From positions 95,504 through 159,503 of the forward strand of contig NZ_MAUE01000028.1 in the NCBI RefSeq assembly GCF_001702265.1: DNA of 64,000 nt, given 5' to 3'. Below the pieces are notes generated by a model. The model did not search any database. It was not told the origin of the DNA and saw only the letters and a program-made list of their open reading frames with translations. A program made the translations under genes and the position numbers. Of this stretch, positions 7,091 to 16,116 are shown piece after piece (within the stretch, counting starts at the first letter, position 1; each line of letters opens with the position of its first letter). The stretch is from Pseudomonas aylmerensis. Its GTDB lineage: Bacteria > Pseudomonadota > Gammaproteobacteria > Pseudomonadales > Pseudomonadaceae.

Positions 7091-8653
7091 ATGAACAAGA
7101 CTTTAATCCTGGCAGGCGCTTTGTCTGCGGCGCTGGCGGGTACTGCCCACGCCGAAAGTGTGTTGAAGGTGGCGCTCAACGCCGATATCCGCAGCACCGA
7201 CCCCGGTGTCAACCGCGACACCAACTCCGACGCGGTGATCATGCACCTCACCGAAGGGCTGGTGGCCTTTCGTGAAGACGCCACCGTCGGCCCGCTGCTG
7301 GCCAAGGACGTGCAGGTGTCCGACGACGGCCTGCGCTACACCTTCCACCTGCGCGACGGGGTGAAGTTCCAGAATGGCAAGGCGCTGACCTCCGCTGACG
7401 TGCTGTGGACCTGGAAGCGCTTCCTCGACCCCAAGACCCAATGGCGCTGCGCGCCTGAATTCGATGGCCATGGTGGCGCCAAGATCGTCGACATGAGCGC
7501 CCCGGACCCACTCACCGTGGTGTTCACCCTCGACAAGCCCAATGGCCTGTTCCTTACCAGTACCGCACTGCCGGAGTGTGGCGGCAGCGGCATCCTCTCC
7601 TCGGACTCGCTCAACGCCGATGGCAGCTGGAAGGCCCCGGTCGGCACCGGCCCGTTCAAGCTGGGCGAGTGGAAGCCCGGTCAATACGTCGAACTGCTGC
7701 GTAACCCCAACTACAGCGCCCGCGATGAACAACAGCCCGATGGCTACACCGGCAACAAATCCACCACCCTCGACCGCGTGCGCCTGCTGGTGATCCCGGA
7801 CCCGGCCGCCGCCAAAGCCGCCTTGCTGTCGAAAAACGTCGACTTGCTGATCGACGTCACCCCGCTGGACGCCACCGAACTGGCGGCCAACCCCGGCGTG
7901 CGCGTGACCTCCAGCGGCACCATGTCGGTCAACGCCTTGCTGTTCCAGACCCGCGACCCGCTGCTCAAGGATGTGCGCTTGCGCCAGGCCATCGCCCATG
8001 CGCTGGATTCGGCGCAAATCGTCGAAGCCCTCACCGGCGGGCGTTCCAAGGCCAACAACTCGATGGTCGCCAGCGGCAGCCATTACCACACGGCCGTCGA
8101 AGACCAGGGCTACACCTTCGACCCGGCCAAGACCGCGCAATTGTTGCGTGAGGCTGGCTACAAGGGCGAGCCGATCAAACTGATCGTCAACAAACGCTAC
8201 GCCGCGATTTTCGACATGGGCGTATTCGTGCAGGCCATGGCCAAGGCCAGCGGCATCAACCTGGAGCTGGAGACCCTGGAGTGGGGCACGCAACTGGAGC
8301 GCTACCAGAGCGGCAACTACCAGATGATGGCGTTCCCGTACTCCGAGCGCCTCGACCCGGCCCTGAGCTTCGATTCGATGACCGGCGACAAAGACAAGGA
8401 AGCCCGCAAGGTCTGGGACAACCCCCAGGCCCGTGAATGGCTGCGTGAAGCCCAGCGCGAAGGCGACATTACCAAGCGCCAGGCATTGTTCGATCAACTG
8501 CACCAACAGATGATCAAGGATGTGCCGATGATCCCGATGTACAACGGCAACGCGATTGCCGCCAGCCGTGACTACGTCAAGGGCCTGCGCACTTGGCCGG
8601 TGTCCAAGCCGCGCCTGTGGACCGTCAGCGTCCCTGCTTCCGGGAGCAATTGA
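7091..8653 (+). CDS. ABC transporter substrate-binding protein, DppA/OppA family
   Basis: Periplasmic receptor for a peptide, opine or similar solute (SBP_bac_5 family). It has 520 residues with a clean signal peptide of about 21 residues (MNKTLILAGALSAALAGTAHA). Family hallmarks are the early DPGVNRDTNSD segment, HLTEGLVAF and the FHLRDGVKFQNGKALTSADV motif (about residues 91-110). It is the first gene of an operon with two permeases and a fused ATPase, spaced 2 bp from the first permease. The family does not fix the ligand. The company it keeps (deacylase, aminotransferase, aconitase) points to an amino-acid- or amine-containing conjugate, not to a generic dipeptide. Confidence 0.9.
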   Translation: MNKTLILAGALSAALAGTAHAESVLKVALNADIRSTDPGVNRDTNSDAVIMHLTEGLVAFREDATVGPLLAKDVQVSDDGLRYTFHLRDGVKFQNGKALTSADVLWTWKRFLDPKTQWRCAPEFDGHGGAKIVDMSAPDPLTVVFTLDKPNGLFLTSTALPECGGSGILSSDSLNADGSWKAPVGTGPFKLGEWKPGQYVELLRNPNYSARDEQQPDGYTGNKSTTLDRVRLLVIPDPAAAKAALLSKNVDLLIDVTPLDATELAANPGVRVTSSGTMSVNALLFQTRDPLLKDVRLRQAIAHALDSAQIVEALTGGRSKANNSMVASGSHYHTAVEDQGYTFDPAKTAQLLREAGYKGEPIKLIVNKRYAAIFDMGVFVQAMAKASGINLELETLEWGTQLERYQSGNYQMMAFPYSERLDPALSFDSMTGDKDKEARKVWDNPQAREWLREAQREGDITKRQALFDQLHQQMIKDVPMIPMYNGNAIAASRDYVKGLRTWPVSKPRLWTVSVPASGSN

Positions 8654-8655
8654 GG

Positions 8656-9597
8656 ATGTTTCGTTTTATCTCCCAACGCCTGGCGATGTCTGTCCCGACC
8701 TTGCTGCTGATCTCGCTGATGGTGTTCGCGATCATCCGCCTGGTGCCTGGTGACCCGGCCCTGCTGATGCTTGGCGACATGGCCGACGCCCATAGCCTGG
8801 AGGTCGCGCGCGCGTCCCTGGGCCTGGACCAGCCGCTGCCAGTGCAGTTTGTAATCTGGTTGAAGGCGGTGCTCAGCGGCGACCTTGGGCATTCGATCAC
8901 CACCAATGAGGCGGTGCTACCGCTGATCCTCGATCGCTTCCAGGTGAGTGCCGGGATTGTGTTGGTGTCGGTGTTGCTGGCTGCCTTGATTGCGGTGCCG
9001 GCCGGCTTGCTGTCGGCGTGGAAGCAGGACAGTGCACTGGACTTTGGCGTGGTGTCGACCGCCACGCTGCTGCTGTCGATCCCCAGTTTCTGGCTCGGCC
9101 TGCTGTTGCTGTATGCGTTTGGCATCAAGCTGGGCTGGTTGCCGGTGGTGGGCTACGTGTCGTTCGGCCAGTCACCGTGGCAGGCCTTGAGTTTCATCGT
9201 GTTGCCGATCGTCACCCTGACCCTGGTGGAGCTGGGTGCAATCACCCGCATGGCGCGGGCCAGTGCCATCGAGGTGTTGCGCCTGGAGTACATCACCCAT
9301 GCCCGCGCCAAGGGCCTGTCGGAACGTGCGGTGCTGTGGCGCCATGCGTTGCGCAACTCGTTTGCACCGACCCTGACCCTTATCGGCCTGATCCTCGGCA
9401 ACCTGCTCAGCGGCATTGCCGTGCTGGAAACCGTGTTCACCCTGCCGGGCATCGGCCGCCTGATGGTCGACGCCATCTACGCCCGTGACTACCCGGTGCT
9501 GCAGGGCTGCCTGCTGCTGGTGACCTTTGTCTATGTGCTGGTCAACCTGTTGGTGGACCTGCTGTACCCGCTCTTCGACCCCAGGGTTAAGTTATGA
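8656..9597 (+). CDS. ABC transporter permease, DppB type
   Basis: Inner-membrane permease of 313 residues beginning MFRFISQRLAMSVPTLLLISL, with about six membrane segments. The BPD_transp_1 domain carries the coupling-helix motif around EYITHARAKGLSERAVLWRHALRN. The start at 8656 follows the TGA of the binding-protein gene by 2 bp and uses TTGAGG as ribosome-binding site. The end overlaps the next permease by ATGA. Confidence 0.9.
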   Translation: MFRFISQRLAMSVPTLLLISLMVFAIIRLVPGDPALLMLGDMADAHSLEVARASLGLDQPLPVQFVIWLKAVLSGDLGHSITTNEAVLPLILDRFQVSAGIVLVSVLLAALIAVPAGLLSAWKQDSALDFGVVSTATLLLSIPSFWLGLLLLYAFGIKLGWLPVVGYVSFGQSPWQALSFIVLPIVTLTLVELGAITRMARASAIEVLRLEYITHARAKGLSERAVLWRHALRNSFAPTLTLIGLILGNLLSGIAVLETVFTLPGIGRLMVDAIYARDYPVLQGCLLLVTFVYVLVNLLVDLLYPLFDPRVKL

Positions 9598-10472
9598 ATA
9601 AGCCACTGCCTGTTGCACCCGAGGTGCTACTGCCTGCACCGGTGCGTGCCCCCAGGGCCTGGCGCGTGCCGCCGTTGAATGCGCTGATCGGTGCGTTCCT
9701 GTTGGGCTTGCTATTGATCATGGCCGCGCTCGGCCTGGTATGGACGCCCCATGATCCGCTGGCGCTGAACCTGCTGGCGCGGTTGCAGGCGCCGACCGCC
9801 GCGCACTGGCTGGGCACCGATGAATACGGCCGCGATGTCTTGAGCCGCTTGATGATCGGCGCGCACACCAGCCTGTGGGTGAGTGTGCTGACGGTGAGCA
9901 TGGCGATTATCGCCGGCACCTTCCTCGGCTTGCTGGCCGGCTTTCTGCGCGGCTGGGTCGACCGTGGCCTGATGATGATCAACGACGCACTGCTGGCGTT
10001 CCCCGGCATCCTGCTGGCCCTGGGCTTGATGGCGATCATCGGTCCGAGCCTGTACGGCATCGTCTTCGCCTTGAGCCTGGCCTATACGCCGTCGGTGGTG
10101 CGGGTGGTGCGCGGCACGGTGTTGTCGCTGCGCGAGAAGGAGTTTGTCGAGGCCTCGCGGGTGATCGGCAATTCCGAGCTGTACACCATGCTGCGCCATA
10201 TTGCGCCGAACTGCGTGGCGCCGGTGTGCGTGCTGGCCACCAGCATGTTCGGCTGGGCGATCCTCGCGGAAAGCTCCCTGAGCTTCCTCGGCCTGGGCGT
10301 GCCGCCACCGGCGGCGACCTGGGGCAACATGCTCGCGGCCAGCCGGCCGTATATCGCCACGGCCAGTTGGCTGGGGCTGTTTCCCGGTGTCTGCATCGCC
10401 ATGGCGTTGCTGGCGTTCAACCTGTGTGGCGATGCCTTGCGTGACCGCCTTGATCCACGGATGAGTAAATGA
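9594..10472 (+). CDS. ABC transporter permease, DppC type
   Basis: Second inner-membrane permease, 292 residues. It has a longer cytoplasmic N-terminus, a first membrane segment at about 25-48 and the DppC-type GTDEYGRDVLSRLM signature shortly after. The EFVEASRVIGNSELYTMLRHIAPN segment is the ATPase-contacting loop. It is coupled to both neighbours by ATGA overlaps. With the DppB-type subunit it forms the transmembrane channel. Confidence 0.9.
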   Translation: MNKPLPVAPEVLLPAPVRAPRAWRVPPLNALIGAFLLGLLLIMAALGLVWTPHDPLALNLLARLQAPTAAHWLGTDEYGRDVLSRLMIGAHTSLWVSVLTVSMAIIAGTFLGLLAGFLRGWVDRGLMMINDALLAFPGILLALGLMAIIGPSLYGIVFALSLAYTPSVVRVVRGTVLSLREKEFVEASRVIGNSELYTMLRHIAPNCVAPVCVLATSMFGWAILAESSLSFLGLGVPPPAATWGNMLAASRPYIATASWLGLFPGVCIAMALLAFNLCGDALRDRLDPRMSK

Positions 10473-12112
10473 CCATGACTGATGTATTACTGGCAGTCGA
10501 TCACCTGAAAATCCGCGTCGGCACCCACGGCCCGCTGGCGGTCAACGACCTGAGCTTCACCATCGCGCCGGGGGAAATCGTCGCGTTGGTGGGCGAGTCC
10601 GGCAGCGGCAAGACCATGGCCGCCCGCGCCGCCATCGGCCTGCTGCCGCCACCGCTGCAACACTGCGGCGGCCAGGTGCGGTTCCAGGGCCATGACCTCA
10701 ACAGCCTCAAGCCCGAGCAACTGCGCCAACTGCGCGGGGCCAAGATCGGCATGGTGTTCCAGGAACCCATGGTGTCGTTGAACCCGTCCATGAGCATCGG
10801 CGAGCAAATGGCCGAGGGCCTGCGCCTGCACACCAAGCTCACGGATGCGCAGATCCGCGAACGCAGCCTGGAGATGCTCGGCCATATCGGCATCAAGGAC
10901 GCCGAACGTTGCCTGGCGGCGTTCCCTCACGAGTTCTCCGGTGGCATGCGCCAACGCATCATGCTCGCTTCGGTGATGCTGCTGCGCCCGGCGCTGCTGA
11001 TTGCCGACGAACCCACCACGGCCCTGGACTGCTTGGCGCAACTGGACGTGTTGAAGCTGATGCTCGACCTGACCCGCGAGCAGGGCACGGCGATTCTGTT
11101 TATCAGCCATGATCTGTCCCTGGTGGCGCGCTACGCCGACAAGGTGGTGGTGATGCGCGAAGGCCGCGCGGTGGAGCAGGGCACCATTGAGCAGATCCTG
11201 CTGGCGCCCAAGGCCGAGTACACCCGCCAGTTGCTCGAAGCCTTGCCACGCCGTGGCGTGTTGGCGGAATTGCCCCAGGCCGACGGCCCGCTGCTGACGG
11301 TCCGCGACGTGTGCATCGAACACCCTGGCCCGCGCAGCCTGTGGGGCCGCACGCCGTTCAAGCGCGTGGTGCATTCGGCCAACCTCAGCATCGCACCGGG
11401 CGAAACCCTGGCGCTGGTGGGCGGCAGCGGCTCCGGCAAGACCACCCTGGGCCGCGCGATTGTCGGCCTGAACAAAGCCTGTGCCGGCGCCATCGAGTTT
11501 GAGGGCGTGGACATCCTCAAGTCGGGCAACCGCGAACACCGTTTGCAATGCCAGATGATTTTCCAGGACCCGTATTCGTCTCTCGACCCGCGCATGAAGA
11601 TCGGCGACATCCTCGCCGAACCGCTGCGCCATGTACCGGGCATGAGCGCCGAGCACAAGCGTGAACGCGTCACCAGGACGCTGCTGGATATCGGCCTGGC
11701 CGAGCAGTTTGTAGACCGCTTCCCGCATCAGTTGTCCGGTGGCCAGCGCCAGCGTGTCGCCATTGGCCGCGCGCTGGTGCGCCACCCACGGTTGGTGATT
11801 GCCGACGAGCCGATCTCGGCCCTGGACATGACCATCCAGAAGCAGATCCTGGAGCTGTTCGAACGCCTGCAGGCGCAGTACGGCTTCGCCTGCCTGTTCA
11901 TCTCCCACGACCTGGCGGCGGTGGAACGCATCGCCCACCGGGTCGCGGTGATGAGCGAGGGCAGGGTGGTGGAAATGGGCACGCGCGATGAGATCTTCGA
12001 CCGCCCGCAGCACCCCTATACCCGCAAGCTGCTGGCCGCTGCCAGCCCCTTGGAGAAACTTGAAAACGGTGGCTACCGCATTCGCCAGGGCCCTGTACCG
12101 CTAGCGCTGTAA
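10469..12112 (+). CDS. ABC transporter ATP-binding protein, DppD-DppF type fused in one chain
   Basis: A 547-residue protein with two complete nucleotide-binding domains. The first Walker A is GESGSGKT (42-49), with signature FSGGMRQR at about 156. The second Walker A is GGSGSGKT at about 318, with signature LSGGQRQR at about 422. Walker B sequences LLIADEPTTALD and LVIADEPISALD precede the H-loops. Dpp/Opp systems often use two separate ATPase genes; here one chain does both, as in YejF. The fusion also fixes the ratio of the two domains. Translation is coupled to the permease by ATGA, with a second possible ATG two codons in. Confidence 0.92.
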   Translation: MTMTDVLLAVDHLKIRVGTHGPLAVNDLSFTIAPGEIVALVGESGSGKTMAARAAIGLLPPPLQHCGGQVRFQGHDLNSLKPEQLRQLRGAKIGMVFQEPMVSLNPSMSIGEQMAEGLRLHTKLTDAQIRERSLEMLGHIGIKDAERCLAAFPHEFSGGMRQRIMLASVMLLRPALLIADEPTTALDCLAQLDVLKLMLDLTREQGTAILFISHDLSLVARYADKVVVMREGRAVEQGTIEQILLAPKAEYTRQLLEALPRRGVLAELPQADGPLLTVRDVCIEHPGPRSLWGRTPFKRVVHSANLSIAPGETLALVGGSGSGKTTLGRAIVGLNKACAGAIEFEGVDILKSGNREHRLQCQMIFQDPYSSLDPRMKIGDILAEPLRHVPGMSAEHKRERVTRTLLDIGLAEQFVDRFPHQLSGGQRQRVAIGRALVRHPRLVIADEPISALDMTIQKQILELFERLQAQYGFACLFISHDLAAVERIAHRVAVMSEGRVVEMGTRDEIFDRPQHPYTRKLLAAASPLEKLENGGYRIRQGPVPLAL

Positions 12113-12223
12113 CCCAGGACTGACGTCACCCGCCGCGCAAATCGCCGATTTGCGCGAACGGCGAAGCCATGCCCGAAGAACAATAAAAACCCCCAACCAT
12201 GACACTGCCAGGAGCTTAAAAAA

Positions 12224-13477
12224 ATGAAAAAATCCCTGACTCAACTCATCACCGGCGTGGGCGTCGTGAGCAGCGGGTTGATCCCGTTCGCCGCCCATGC
12301 AGATTTCATCAAGGACAGCAGCGGTACGCTGGAATTGAAGAACTACTACTTCAACCGTGACTACCGCGAAGAAGCCAGCCAGTCGGTGCGCGCCGAATGG
12401 GCCCAGGGCTTTCTGCTGGGGATCAAGTCCGGCTTTACCGAGGGCACGGTAGGTTTTGGCCTGGACGCCATGGGCATGCTCGGCTTGAAGCTCGACTCCA
12501 GCCCGGACAAATCCGGCACCGGCTTGCTGCAGCGTGACAGCGACAAGCGCGCTTCCGACAGCTACTCCAAGCTCGGCGTGACCGCCAAGGCACGCTTCGC
12601 CAAGAGCGAACTGCGCGTGGGCTACCTGGTGCCGGATCTTCCGACCCTGCAACCCAATACCAGCCGCCTGTTCCCGCAGTCGTTCAGTGGCACGCAGCTG
12701 GTGTCCAACGACATCAGCAACCTCAAGCTCAGCCTCGGTCAGTTGGACCAGGCCAAGGACCGCGATTCCACCAACTACGAAGACATGAAGCTGACCACGG
12801 TCAGCAAGGTCTACAAAAGCACGGCCCTGAGCGATCAGTTCCGCTTTGCCGGCGGCGATTATTCGCTGACCCCCAACACGTTGCTCAGCTACCACTACGC
12901 CGCGCTCGACAGCATCTACCACCAGCAATACGGCGGCTTCAAGAACAGCTTTGGCCTGGGGCCGGGCAGCCTGAAGACCGACGTGCGCTACTTCAAGGCC
13001 GACAAGGACGGCGCTGGCCTCGCGGGTGATGTCGATAACCGCGCCTTGAGTACACGCCTGACCTACCAGTATGGCGGCCACAGCATCGGCGGCGGCTTCC
13101 AGCGGCAGTTCGGCACCACGCCGTTCACCTACCTGGATGGTTCGATCAGCTACCTGTTCACCGAGTACCAGTTCACCAACTTCACCCAGACCAAGGAGCG
13201 CGCCTGGCACGCTCGCTACGACTACAACTTCGCCGACCTGGGCCTGCCGGGCCTGCTGTTCGGGATCAAGTATGCCAAGGGTGATTCGGCCGAGGTGATC
13301 GGCTTCAACGGCGAAGGCCGCGAATGGGAACGCGATCTGGACATCAGCTACGTGGTGCAGACCGGCCCGTTCAAGGGGGTGTCGATGCGTTGGCGCAACG
13401 CCCTGGCCAAGGGCAACTTCTACAACGACGTCAACGAGAACCGCGTGCTGCTGGGTTACACCCTGGCGCTCTGGTAA
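12224..13477 (+). CDS. OprD-family outer-membrane porin
   Basis: An 18-strand-type substrate-specific porin, 417 residues. The signal peptide ends about residue 26 (FAAHA), and the mature part starts DFIKDSSGTLELKNYYFNRDYR, the typical OprD opening. The C-terminus LGYTLALW ends in an aromatic residue, as needed for outer-membrane insertion. AGGAG lies upstream of the ATG. It follows the transporter ATPase by 111 bp and probably supplies outer-membrane passage for the same substrate. OprD porins favour basic amino acids, small peptides and carboxylates. Confidence 0.9.
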   Translation: MKKSLTQLITGVGVVSSGLIPFAAHADFIKDSSGTLELKNYYFNRDYREEASQSVRAEWAQGFLLGIKSGFTEGTVGFGLDAMGMLGLKLDSSPDKSGTGLLQRDSDKRASDSYSKLGVTAKARFAKSELRVGYLVPDLPTLQPNTSRLFPQSFSGTQLVSNDISNLKLSLGQLDQAKDRDSTNYEDMKLTTVSKVYKSTALSDQFRFAGGDYSLTPNTLLSYHYAALDSIYHQQYGGFKNSFGLGPGSLKTDVRYFKADKDGAGLAGDVDNRALSTRLTYQYGGHSIGGGFQRQFGTTPFTYLDGSISYLFTEYQFTNFTQTKERAWHARYDYNFADLGLPGLLFGIKYAKGDSAEVIGFNGEGREWERDLDISYVVQTGPFKGVSMRWRNALAKGNFYNDVNENRVLLGYTLALW

Positions 13478-13497
13478 GCGTGTGTCTGAGGCTTAGT

Positions 13498-13528
13498 TGT
13501 GATGAGCGGGGCAAGCCCGCTCATCACA
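13498..13528. repeat. Perfect 13-bp inverted repeat after the porin gene
   Basis: TGTGATGAGCGGG (13498-13510) pairs with CCCGCTCATCACA (13516-13528) around a 5-nt loop. There is no T run after it, so it is not a standard intrinsic terminator. It may protect the mRNA 3' end or mark a Rho-dependent stop between the porin and the downstream enzymes. Confidence 0.6.
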
Positions 13529-13673
13529 CTGTCCCCGATTGGCATCACAACTGATCGGTTTTGCAGATCAAGATAGCCCCGGCCGCCCTTACAGGCGATC
13601 ACCCGGTCTCGATACTCTTTTCAACAGCATCTTTTCTCCAGAACCATCACTCGAATATCGAGACTCCTGCGTT

Positions 13674-14792
13674 ATGAAACTTAATCAACACCCCTTGCTG
13701 CAAGCGACACAAGGTACCCACAGGCACGTGGAAAGCGAGCATTACGGTGCAGTGGGTGCGGGTCGAAAAATCTATATCCAGGCGGCGCTGCATGCCGATG
13801 AAACCCCAGCGATGCTGGTGGCTGCGCACCTGCGCCGGCAACTGGCCGCGCTGGAAAATGCCGGCCGCCTGAATGCGCAGATCGTGCTGGTGGCCGTGGC
13901 CAACCCGGCCGGTCTGGGCCAATACATCATGGGCGCACCTAGCGGACGCTTCGAGCTGGGCAGTGGGCGCAATTACAACCGTGGTTTCCCGGTGCCATAC
14001 CCGGAAATCGCCAGCAGGATCGAACACCTGCTCAGCCAGGATATCGACGCCAACCGTGAACTGATCCGCCAAGCCTGGGGCGAATGCCTGCGCGCCGCCC
14101 AGCCGATGGACGAATACCAGTCGCTGCAGCAGACCCTGATGCTGCTGGCCCACGATGCCGACATCGTGCTGGACCTGCACTGCTCCCGCGAAGCGGCCAT
14201 GCACCTCTACACCGGCGAATCGGTGTGGCCGACCATCGAGCCGTTGGCGCGCTACATCGGCGCCGAAGCGACCCTGCTGGCTACCGATTCCCAGGCCAAT
14301 TCCTTTGATGAAGCGCTCTACCTGCTGTGGGTGAATCTGCGCGAGCGGTTTGGCGAGCGATTCCCGATTCCCGACAGCAGCATCGCCGTGACCGTGGAGC
14401 ACCGTGGCCAGCGGGATGTGTCGTATGAACTGGCAGACCATGACGCCACGGCGATCATTGATTACCTGACCCACCTGGGCGCCATCGAAGGCACCCCACG
14501 ACCGTTGCCTGCGTTGCGCAACCCGGCCACGCCGCTGGCGGGCAGCGAGCAGTTCTATGCGTCGAGCGCCGGGGTGCTGGTGCACCGCGCGGCGGTGGGC
14601 AGTCGTATTGAAGCGGGGCAGGCGTTGTTCGATATCGTCGATCCCCACAGTGGCAAGACCGTGACGATCAACAGCCACACCACCGGCGTGTTGTACATGC
14701 GCCGCGATGTGCGCTTTGTGAAGCCGGGCGACCCCTTGGGCCGTGTTTCCGGCGCCACGCCGATCCGCAGCGGCAAGCTGCTGAGTGCGTGA
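13674..14792 (+). CDS. AstE/aspartoacylase-family metal-dependent deacylase
   Basis: Zinc hydrolase of the M14-like succinylglutamate desuccinylase/aspartoacylase family, 372 residues from the ATG at 13674. Zinc ligands are visible as H40-x-x-E43 (LHADETPAM) and H169 (DLHCS). A GRNYNRGFP segment binds the substrate carboxylate, and E242 in TVEHRG is the likely general base. A C-terminal domain of about 90 residues (after 290) has a lipoyl-like beta fold, as in AstE relatives. The family removes an acyl group from an N-acyl amino acid or amine. There is no signal peptide, so it would act on the imported compound. The next gene is an ornithine-type aminotransferase, which suggests that a diamino acid or amine is released. 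Confidence 0.82.
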   Translation: MKLNQHPLLQATQGTHRHVESEHYGAVGAGRKIYIQAALHADETPAMLVAAHLRRQLAALENAGRLNAQIVLVAVANPAGLGQYIMGAPSGRFELGSGRNYNRGFPVPYPEIASRIEHLLSQDIDANRELIRQAWGECLRAAQPMDEYQSLQQTLMLLAHDADIVLDLHCSREAAMHLYTGESVWPTIEPLARYIGAEATLLATDSQANSFDEALYLLWVNLRERFGERFPIPDSSIAVTVEHRGQRDVSYELADHDATAIIDYLTHLGAIEGTPRPLPALRNPATPLAGSEQFYASSAGVLVHRAAVGSRIEAGQALFDIVDPHSGKTVTINSHTTGVLYMRRDVRFVKPGDPLGRVSGATPIRSGKLLSA

Positions 14793-14808
14793 ATTGAAAG
14801 GCGATCAC

Positions 14809-14880
14809 TGTAGGCGCCGGCTTGCCGGCGATAGCGGCGTGTCAGACGTACCGCCATCGCCGGCCAGCCAGCGCCTGCAG
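14809..14880. repeat. REP-like inverted repeat pair
   Basis: Within the 130-bp gap before the aminotransferase lie a CTGTAGGCGCCGGCTTGCCG element and an inverted relative ending GCCAGCGCCTGCAG. This is the paired, head-to-head arrangement of Pseudomonas REP elements. The pair can fold into a long hairpin. Confidence 0.6.
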
Positions 14881-14922
14881 TAGATCCTCACTATTTTAGA
14901 TTTTTATCAGGCAGGACACTCC

Positions 14923-16116
14923 ATGCACCCCAACCCGGCAATCGCCCTCGAAAACCAATTCTGCGCCCACAACTATTCGCCGCTGCCGGTGGTCATCGTC
15001 AAGGGCGAGGGCGTATGGGCCATTGGCGATGACGGCAAGCGCTACCTGGACATGATGTCGGCCTATTCAGCCGTCAGTCATGGCCATGTGCACCCGCGTA
15101 TCCGCGCCGCCGCCGTGGCGCAGATCGACAAGATCAGCGTGGTGTCGCGCGCGTTCTACAGTGAGCCGCTGGGTAACTTCCTCAAGACGCTGTGCCGCAT
15201 CAGCGGCTTCGATTCGGCATTGCCGATGAACAGCGGCGCCGAAGCCGTGGAGACCGCGATCAAGGCCGCCCGTCGCTGGGGCTATCGGGTCAAGGGCATC
15301 GCCGCGAACCAGGCGAAGATCGTGGTGGCCGACAACAACTTCCACGGGCGCACCTCGACCATCGTCGGCTTCTCGTCCGAGCCGGACTACAAGGCGGACT
15401 TCGGTCCGTTCTGCGACGGCTTCACCGAAGCGCGGTTTGGCGATATCGAGAGTTTTCGCCAGGCCATCACGGCTGATACCTGCGCGGTGCTGATCGAACC
15501 GATCCAGGGCGAAGCCGGTATTCGCGTGCCGCCGGCCGGGTTCCTGCGTGAGCTGCGTGCACTGTGCGACGCCACCAACACGTTGCTGATCCTTGATGAA
15601 ATCCAGTCGGGCCTGGGCCGCACCGGCAAGTGGTTTGCCTTCCAGCACGAAGGCATTCGCCCGGATGCGCTGATCCTTGGCAAGGCGCTGGGCGGCGGGA
15701 TCATGCCGGTGTCGGCGTTTGTCGCGGACCATTCGATCATGGACCTGTTCGATGCCGGCAGCCATGGTTCGACGTTTGGCGGTAATCCCTTGGCGGCGGC
15801 CGTTGGCCTGGAAGCCCTTAACGTGCTGGAAGATGAAGGCCTGATCGATAACAGCGCGCAATTGGGCCACTACCTGGTGGAGCGCCTGCGGGCGATGAAT
15901 TCCCCGGCGATCCGTGAGGTGCGTGGTCGCGGTTTGTGGGTGGGGGTGGAGCTGGACCGTGATGCCCGGCCGATTTGCGAAGCGTTGCTTGCCGAAGGCC
16001 TGCTGACCAAGGAGACCCATGAAAACGTGCTGCGTATCGCGCCGCCGTTGTCCATCACCCGTGAGGAACTGGATTGGGGCCTGGCGCGTATCGAACGGGT
16101 GTTCGGCCAACTATGA
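14923..16116 (+). CDS. Class III aminotransferase, ornithine aminotransferase (RocD) like
   Basis: PLP-dependent aminotransferase, 397 residues. The Schiff-base lysine is K254 (LILGKALGGG) and the pyridine-nitrogen aspartate is D225 (LILDEIQSGLGRTG). The opening DGKRYLDMMSAYSAVSHGHVHPRI and the SHGSTFGGNPL segment are strongly RocD-like. RocD moves the delta-amino group of ornithine to 2-oxoglutarate, giving glutamate semialdehyde. Related enzymes use other omega-diamines (lysine, diaminobutyrate), so the exact substrate is not fixed. The gene overlaps the aconitase start by ATGA, so the two are co-expressed. It is probably a catabolic enzyme of the island and not part of arginine biosynthesis. 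Confidence 0.85.
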   Translation: MHPNPAIALENQFCAHNYSPLPVVIVKGEGVWAIGDDGKRYLDMMSAYSAVSHGHVHPRIRAAAVAQIDKISVVSRAFYSEPLGNFLKTLCRISGFDSALPMNSGAEAVETAIKAARRWGYRVKGIAANQAKIVVADNNFHGRTSTIVGFSSEPDYKADFGPFCDGFTEARFGDIESFRQAITADTCAVLIEPIQGEAGIRVPPAGFLRELRALCDATNTLLILDEIQSGLGRTGKWFAFQHEGIRPDALILGKALGGGIMPVSAFVADHSIMDLFDAGSHGSTFGGNPLAAAVGLEALNVLEDEGLIDNSAQLGHYLVERLRAMNSPAIREVRGRGLWVGVELDRDARPICEALLAEGLLTKETHENVLRIAPPLSITREELDWGLARIERVFGQL

